Positions 59,826-64,000 of a DNA stretch of 64,000 nucleotides are shown in pieces; position 1 is the first letter of the stretch; each line of letters opens with the position of its first letter. Both the position numbers and the translations under genes were made by a program. The notes beneath the pieces are model-generated. The model did not search any database, was not told the origin of the DNA, and saw only the letters and a list, made by a program, of their open reading frames with translations. The DNA comes from Ctena decussata (taxonomy: Eukaryota; Mollusca; Bivalvia; Lucinida; Lucinidae), in the NCBI GenBank assembly GCA_963989385.1, contig OZ022499.1, forward strand, positions 36,642,866 through 36,706,865, in the 5' to 3' direction.

Positions 59826-59930
59826 TTCATAATAATAATAATAAAGACTTTATTTTAGTGGGTAATACAAATAGCTACAAGCTACTCTTCCTTGAGGCTC
59901 ACCTTAAATATACATAAAAAAGTCAATGTA
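59826..59930 (-). mobile_element. LINE 3' tail, same family as 45955-46052
   Basis: On the minus strand it reads GCCTCAAGGAAGAGTAGCTT, GTAGCTATTTGTATTACCCA, then AAATAAAGTC and a TTA run. Orientation is opposite to the 46.0 kb copy. Confidence 0.75.
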
Positions 59931-61025
59931 CATACATAGGAGGCGTCGCATGACAAGAGACTATAAGTCATATCTTCTATTTATTCGAGCAGAAAATACC
60001 CTGATCAGAGTCTTCCCTGCTCACAATTGACATAAGAAGCCCCTTCCAGCTAGGGTGCTCAAATGTTTAAGATATTACAGTACAAAATCGGATGAGGAGT
60101 GTTTACATTCTATTTGTTAAGAAGAATATACTCTAAACTAGAAGAGTTTTATTCCTGTTTTAATACTTCATGCTGTTTCATTACACGCTTAGTATAAGTA
60201 TAGTGTTTAGTATAGTGTTTAATATAATCCGGTCGACAACTTTGCATTTTGTTATAACATAATCTGGCATTTGTCTCCTGCAACCCCTAAAACAGACAAT
60301 GAGTAAAAACTATTTCTTTTAGGACGACTATATGAATATTATATTGAGCGTCTTAAAAGTTATTTGTAAATTTTATTATTATTATTATTTCGTTTATGGA
60401 CTCGATCGATCTGCTTTGGTTCAGAAAAAAACAAAGATTGCGTTTAGGCCTAAGTTATATTCTTAGCTTTCTGAATGATAAATCAGTTCTTTGTAGTTGA
60501 TTTTTACCTTGTACCACAAGCCAGCCCTCAAAACAGCAGTTTTACGAGTGCCTGCTTTGACCGAAACAAACCATCCAAAATGAATGTTATGTCGGACAGC
60601 TGGCAAGTCAGCCATATTTTTCTGGTGTGTTAAAACATCGAAAATACTGTTTGCCTGATTTGCAATGATTTACAACAAACGTATGACTTATTTATGTTAG
60701 TGTATGTTAAAGTATTTTCGAATATTTACATTCTCATCGCATTTATTGAAAAACCCTATGGTAAACCATTAGAATGTAATGCAGTTTATACTTCAATAGC
60801 TACATCGGTTCACGCGACGTAACATGAGGTTAAGTGACGTCAAAATAAACCCTAGTTCGCTCCAATCTGATTGGACATAGGCGACATTTGACGTCGTTTA
60901 CGCTGTTCCGCTGTTGGTAGAAAATCTGCGCATATACGCTTGTATGCTTGTGCTGCAGCTGTAACCCTAACGCAAATTTGTGGTCAATTAATAGACAGAA
61001 AAGAATGTAAGTATAAGTTATGAAC
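59931..61025. other. AT-rich spacer
   Basis: No gene was recognised. An AATGCAGTTTATACTTC phrase at 60777 recurs at 61116. Confidence 0.4.
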
Positions 61026-61150
61026 TTAATTTTTGTGGTGTTTATCGAAATAAAACTACATTGGATTGCTAACAAAGTTTATACGAATTCCTTCACTTAC
61101 TTTGCACGCGACCCAATGCAGTTTATACTTCGATAAACACCAGAAAAATG
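61026..61150. repeat. Inverted repeat pair with GTGTTTATCG arms
   Basis: GTGGTGTTTATCGAAATAAA and the following ACTACATTGG are inverted at 61111-61147 (CCAATGCAGTTTATACTTCG, ATAAACACC). It is a probable small foldback element, and its right arm phrase is also present at 60777. Confidence 0.55.
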
Positions 61151-61378
61151 AAATTCATTCCTAAATAAAACTTGACGGAATTGACAAAATAAATGTGGCA
61201 TGGAATAGTGCTAATTACATCGCATCTTTCAAACACAACCAATTGTCCCGTTTATCACTGAATCTTACTTACACCGGATGCAATGCAAAACAAACTTGTA
61301 TATTGTTTTTTCTTCTATCTTCATTTTTTATCTATTTATAAGATAATCTATTGTTTTTCTTTTTCAAAATTGAAATAT

Positions 61379-61445
61379 AAACAGCCCAAAAACGAGAAAA
61401 TGTTAAAGTAGAACTACTTTAACATTTTCTTGTTTTTGGCTGTTT
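61379..61445. repeat. 67 bp hairpin
   Basis: Arms AAACAGCCCAAAAACGAGAA and TTCTTGTTTTTGGCTGTTT continue inwards through ATGTTAAAGTAG/CTACTTTAACAT with only two mismatches. The loop is two to three bases. Confidence 0.85.
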
Positions 61446-62405
61446 TCATCTTTTACTTTTAATTAATATACAGCGGTTGGTTCCCCGTCTTGCATTTACG
61501 TCATCACTTTTGTTATTAGAGTGATGCGCGAGAGACACAATATGGAAGTCCAACGCATCTGTAGCAATATCCAAAATATTTAAGACAGAATAGGGATCAA
61601 TCCGAGTGAGTTATCCATTTTAACAGGTTTCCTTCATATAGAACTGAAATACACGTTCCTTTCACAATCTTGCTAGCAGCAACTGAATCAGATTATTCAG
61701 AAGCAGTCGATTGTCTCTTAAACACGACATTTTGTCAGTTGCTGTCAAATTGCCGCTGTTCATGTCTCTTGTAATTCGCATCCATATATGTCTCTTCTCA
61801 TACGCGTTGCCAAAACAAATTTTAAATAAACATGTGAATGAACGTCGGTTGACTTGTAATTCCGCGAAATGGATACTGAAACGAACAAGTTTCGAACTGA
61901 CAATGCAACTGACAGAAATTGACTGAGCTTGCGCCTTTATTACTGAGAGGTGTGCCTTTCCTCAACTATAAATTTCTTCAAGTTGTTACAGAAAGCGATG
62001 CATGATATATGTGTAGCCGACAAACGAAAAGATTCCTTATCAATACATGTCCACCCTAATAAATGTATGGCTAGGGTGACCTGACAGATAACAACAGGCT
62101 AACAATTTATAAGTGCGCGGAATAACTACCTCCAATTCATTATTTTCTCATGTTTCCTGACTGGAATTTTACTTTAAAATGCTGATTAAAGTGAAAGATA
62201 AGAATTTTAGTGGCGTCAATCAGCCTTTCATTCCATCAACTATTTATTTATTAGAATTGTCTTTATTTTTATACTGTCCCTGCTTCTTGGCTCCAGCACG
62301 GTTTCGAAGAATGCGTTTTAAGTTTAATTGCTTTTTTATCACATTGTTTTTTTGTAGTTTGCCATGTAAATCCGGACTTCTGTTTTTTATGTTTTTTTTT
62401 CTATA

Positions 62406-62442
<37 letters not shown>

Positions 62443-64000
62443 TTTGCGATCTTTTTTTTTCGCAAGCGTTTGTCTTTATTATTTTATTTTGTTGTTTTTT
62501 CCTTCGCTCATATGTCATTAGCAAATGGTTGCATAATTTCATGTCAAACATTTCCTTTTCGTAACAAAACTTGTCTGTGCTGGCATATTGTTTCAGTTGG
62601 ACTGATATAAGATTTAGTTTGGTGTCCTCACTTCAGTTCGCCATAAATTTCTTATAAAAAAGAGTCATATCGTCATTACATATGCGTATAAAACATAGAA
62701 CAAAGAGCGTATTATTCTGCTTCGCCGCCGGTTAAATTTGAATAAAGACATCTTTATTATGATTATTATGTATTCCATTTTTAGTTTACGTATTCGAATC
62801 TGTGTTTTGGCTGAACAGAGTGTGCAAACTAACTCCGATCTTAATGTTATTTGTATTTTGTCGTCGAAAGTTCGAATACATTCAAAACATTCTACAGCCA
62901 ACCAAGCAGAATACATACACGCCTAATTGTAGTTGTCAAATTAATTGTCCCCTGTACATGTGTATAATGTTTGTGGATTTGTCTTTATACATGAATGTTT
63001 TATGTTTTAGATATAATGCCAGCTGTATATATATATATTTGGTGTTTGAGATGTGAAATTATCTCAATAAATCACATAAAAAATGTTGTAGTTGTGTTAT
63101 TGTTTGTATTGTTGTTATCAGAATTAGTATTATTTCATAAGAGCTGATCGTATTATCACAGACAAAATAAATAAGGGACATATCAGCTCTAGCCTAAGAC
63201 CTCAATTATCCACATGGTAATAAATTACAGGCCTGTAGTATATATTTACCCTGTACTTGTAGACGCTATTTTCGTAGGGAACATATATCAAGCGGTCCTG
63301 AGTAGTTTATTATCGGCACGCCAAGCTATGTCCCCGGCCGGTGATTTATTCTAATGTGTTTCGGCGCAAATCTGCAAAATTCCAGTGGTTTACGCTTAAA
63401 ATTAATGATTTGTGTTCATGTAAGTACTTCGTAAGTTTATGGGTATTAGTCACGAAATCAATTTCGTAAAAGCTGTATAAAATGTAAGCCAAAATGCAAT
63501 ACAGGACCGTATATAGGCACTCGCAACAAAGCACCAAGTAAACCAGTTTTTGAGACTGCACAGATATCTGTGTGACATCAGTATACTCGTATCCATAATG
63601 GCAAATATAAAGCTCGAACTACTGATATCTCAAAGTAATGAAATTTGCGGCAATGCCCCCCCCCCCCCCCCCCCCCCCCAGCACCGGCCTATGCGGAACT
63701 GTAATGAAAAATTACTCTAAATGAACTCAATGGTCTCAAAGGACCAGAAAATATAAACCGCACTATGATGATGTACTGATGTACAGGGAGACGTTTAACG
63801 GCCGCCACACGGCACAACACGAGCAGCAGTGAAGAGAAATGATGATGAACGGGGAGCCGTTCTATGACCGATACACCATCAGCAGCAATGAAGATAAATA
63901 AATGGAGCCCTTGCAAGCAAGCAAGGAATAGTTTTGACATTATATGCCAAAGAAAAGAAAAAAGCAGACGCGGGTTGATTTAGTCTGTACATGATCAGTA
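61446..64000. other. AT-rich spacer with microsatellites
   Basis: No gene was recognised. A (GT)n run lies at 62407-62441 and a run of about 22 C at 63657-63679. 63760-63895 holds two diverged copies of a roughly 60 bp GCAGCAGTGAAGA-type phrase. Confidence 0.5.

Noticed and set aside
59672..59917. Coding frame next to the LINE tail
   Set aside because: Its C-terminal part is antisense to the LINE 3' end (KLLFLEAHLKYT is the reverse-strand reading of that tail) and the rest has no signature.

Overview
The window looks like repeat-rich, gene-poor nuclear DNA of a marine bivalve or another mollusc. The evidence is the absence of any recognisable host exon, the many short-TIR and foldback elements, tRNA-headed SINEs, LINE 3' ends and a Ty3/gypsy element. 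The bivalve assignment is inferred from remembered repeat styles (clam-type GAGCCGCG elements, conserved-core SINEs) and was not tested by a search. I see no bacterial genes, CRISPR arrays, rRNA or convincing host protein-coding gene.

Layout. 1-6060 is a tandem satellite with monomers of about 111 bp. The same satellite returns in the opposite orientation at 8633-17575, so two arrays of about 6 and 7.3 kb face each other across about 2.6 kb of SINEs, a triplicated dispersed repeat and a broken LINE 3' end. A 1.6 kb element with 23 bp terminal inverted repeats (8679-10295) interrupts the second array. Within that array there are local higher-order repeats of about 560 bp and 243 bp. 17.6-32.8 kb holds foldback elements, two more copies of a tRNA-Met-like SINE (one with a 17 bp target duplication), a 234 bp GAGCCGCG element with a 4 bp target duplication, and a 2.5 kb element with about 70 bp inverted ends and subterminal repeats that contains a perfect 59 bp palindrome.

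The best-supported unit is a complete LTR retrotransposon on the minus strand, 32801-43169. It has two 2310 bp LTRs that look identical, a 5 bp target duplication (GTCGT), a primer-binding site, a polypurine tract and one intact reading frame of 1554 codons. Its domain order is gag (with a SCAN-like capsid segment), zinc knuckle, protease, integrase, reverse transcriptase, RNase H. Integrase before reverse transcriptase is the Ty1/copia order on a Ty3/gypsy-type polymerase, the hallmark of the Gmr1-like group. Each LTR carries eight perfect TGACGTCA (CRE/ATF) palindromes, several of them in a 122 bp tandem duplication.

43.9-53 kb is a set of nested insertions. An inverted array of degenerate tandem repeats encloses a TA-flanked transposon that itself holds a LINE tail. 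A pogo/mariner-type element (47865-49254) holds a second transposon with a short MADF-like reading frame, and sits exactly at the end of a 3.5 kb element (49257-52764). That 3.5 kb element has about 33 bp inverted ends and GTCATYCCTGTTAC motifs clustered near both termini. 53-64 kb is AT-rich spacer with more foldback elements, a second GAGCCGCG element, two LINE tails and microsatellites.
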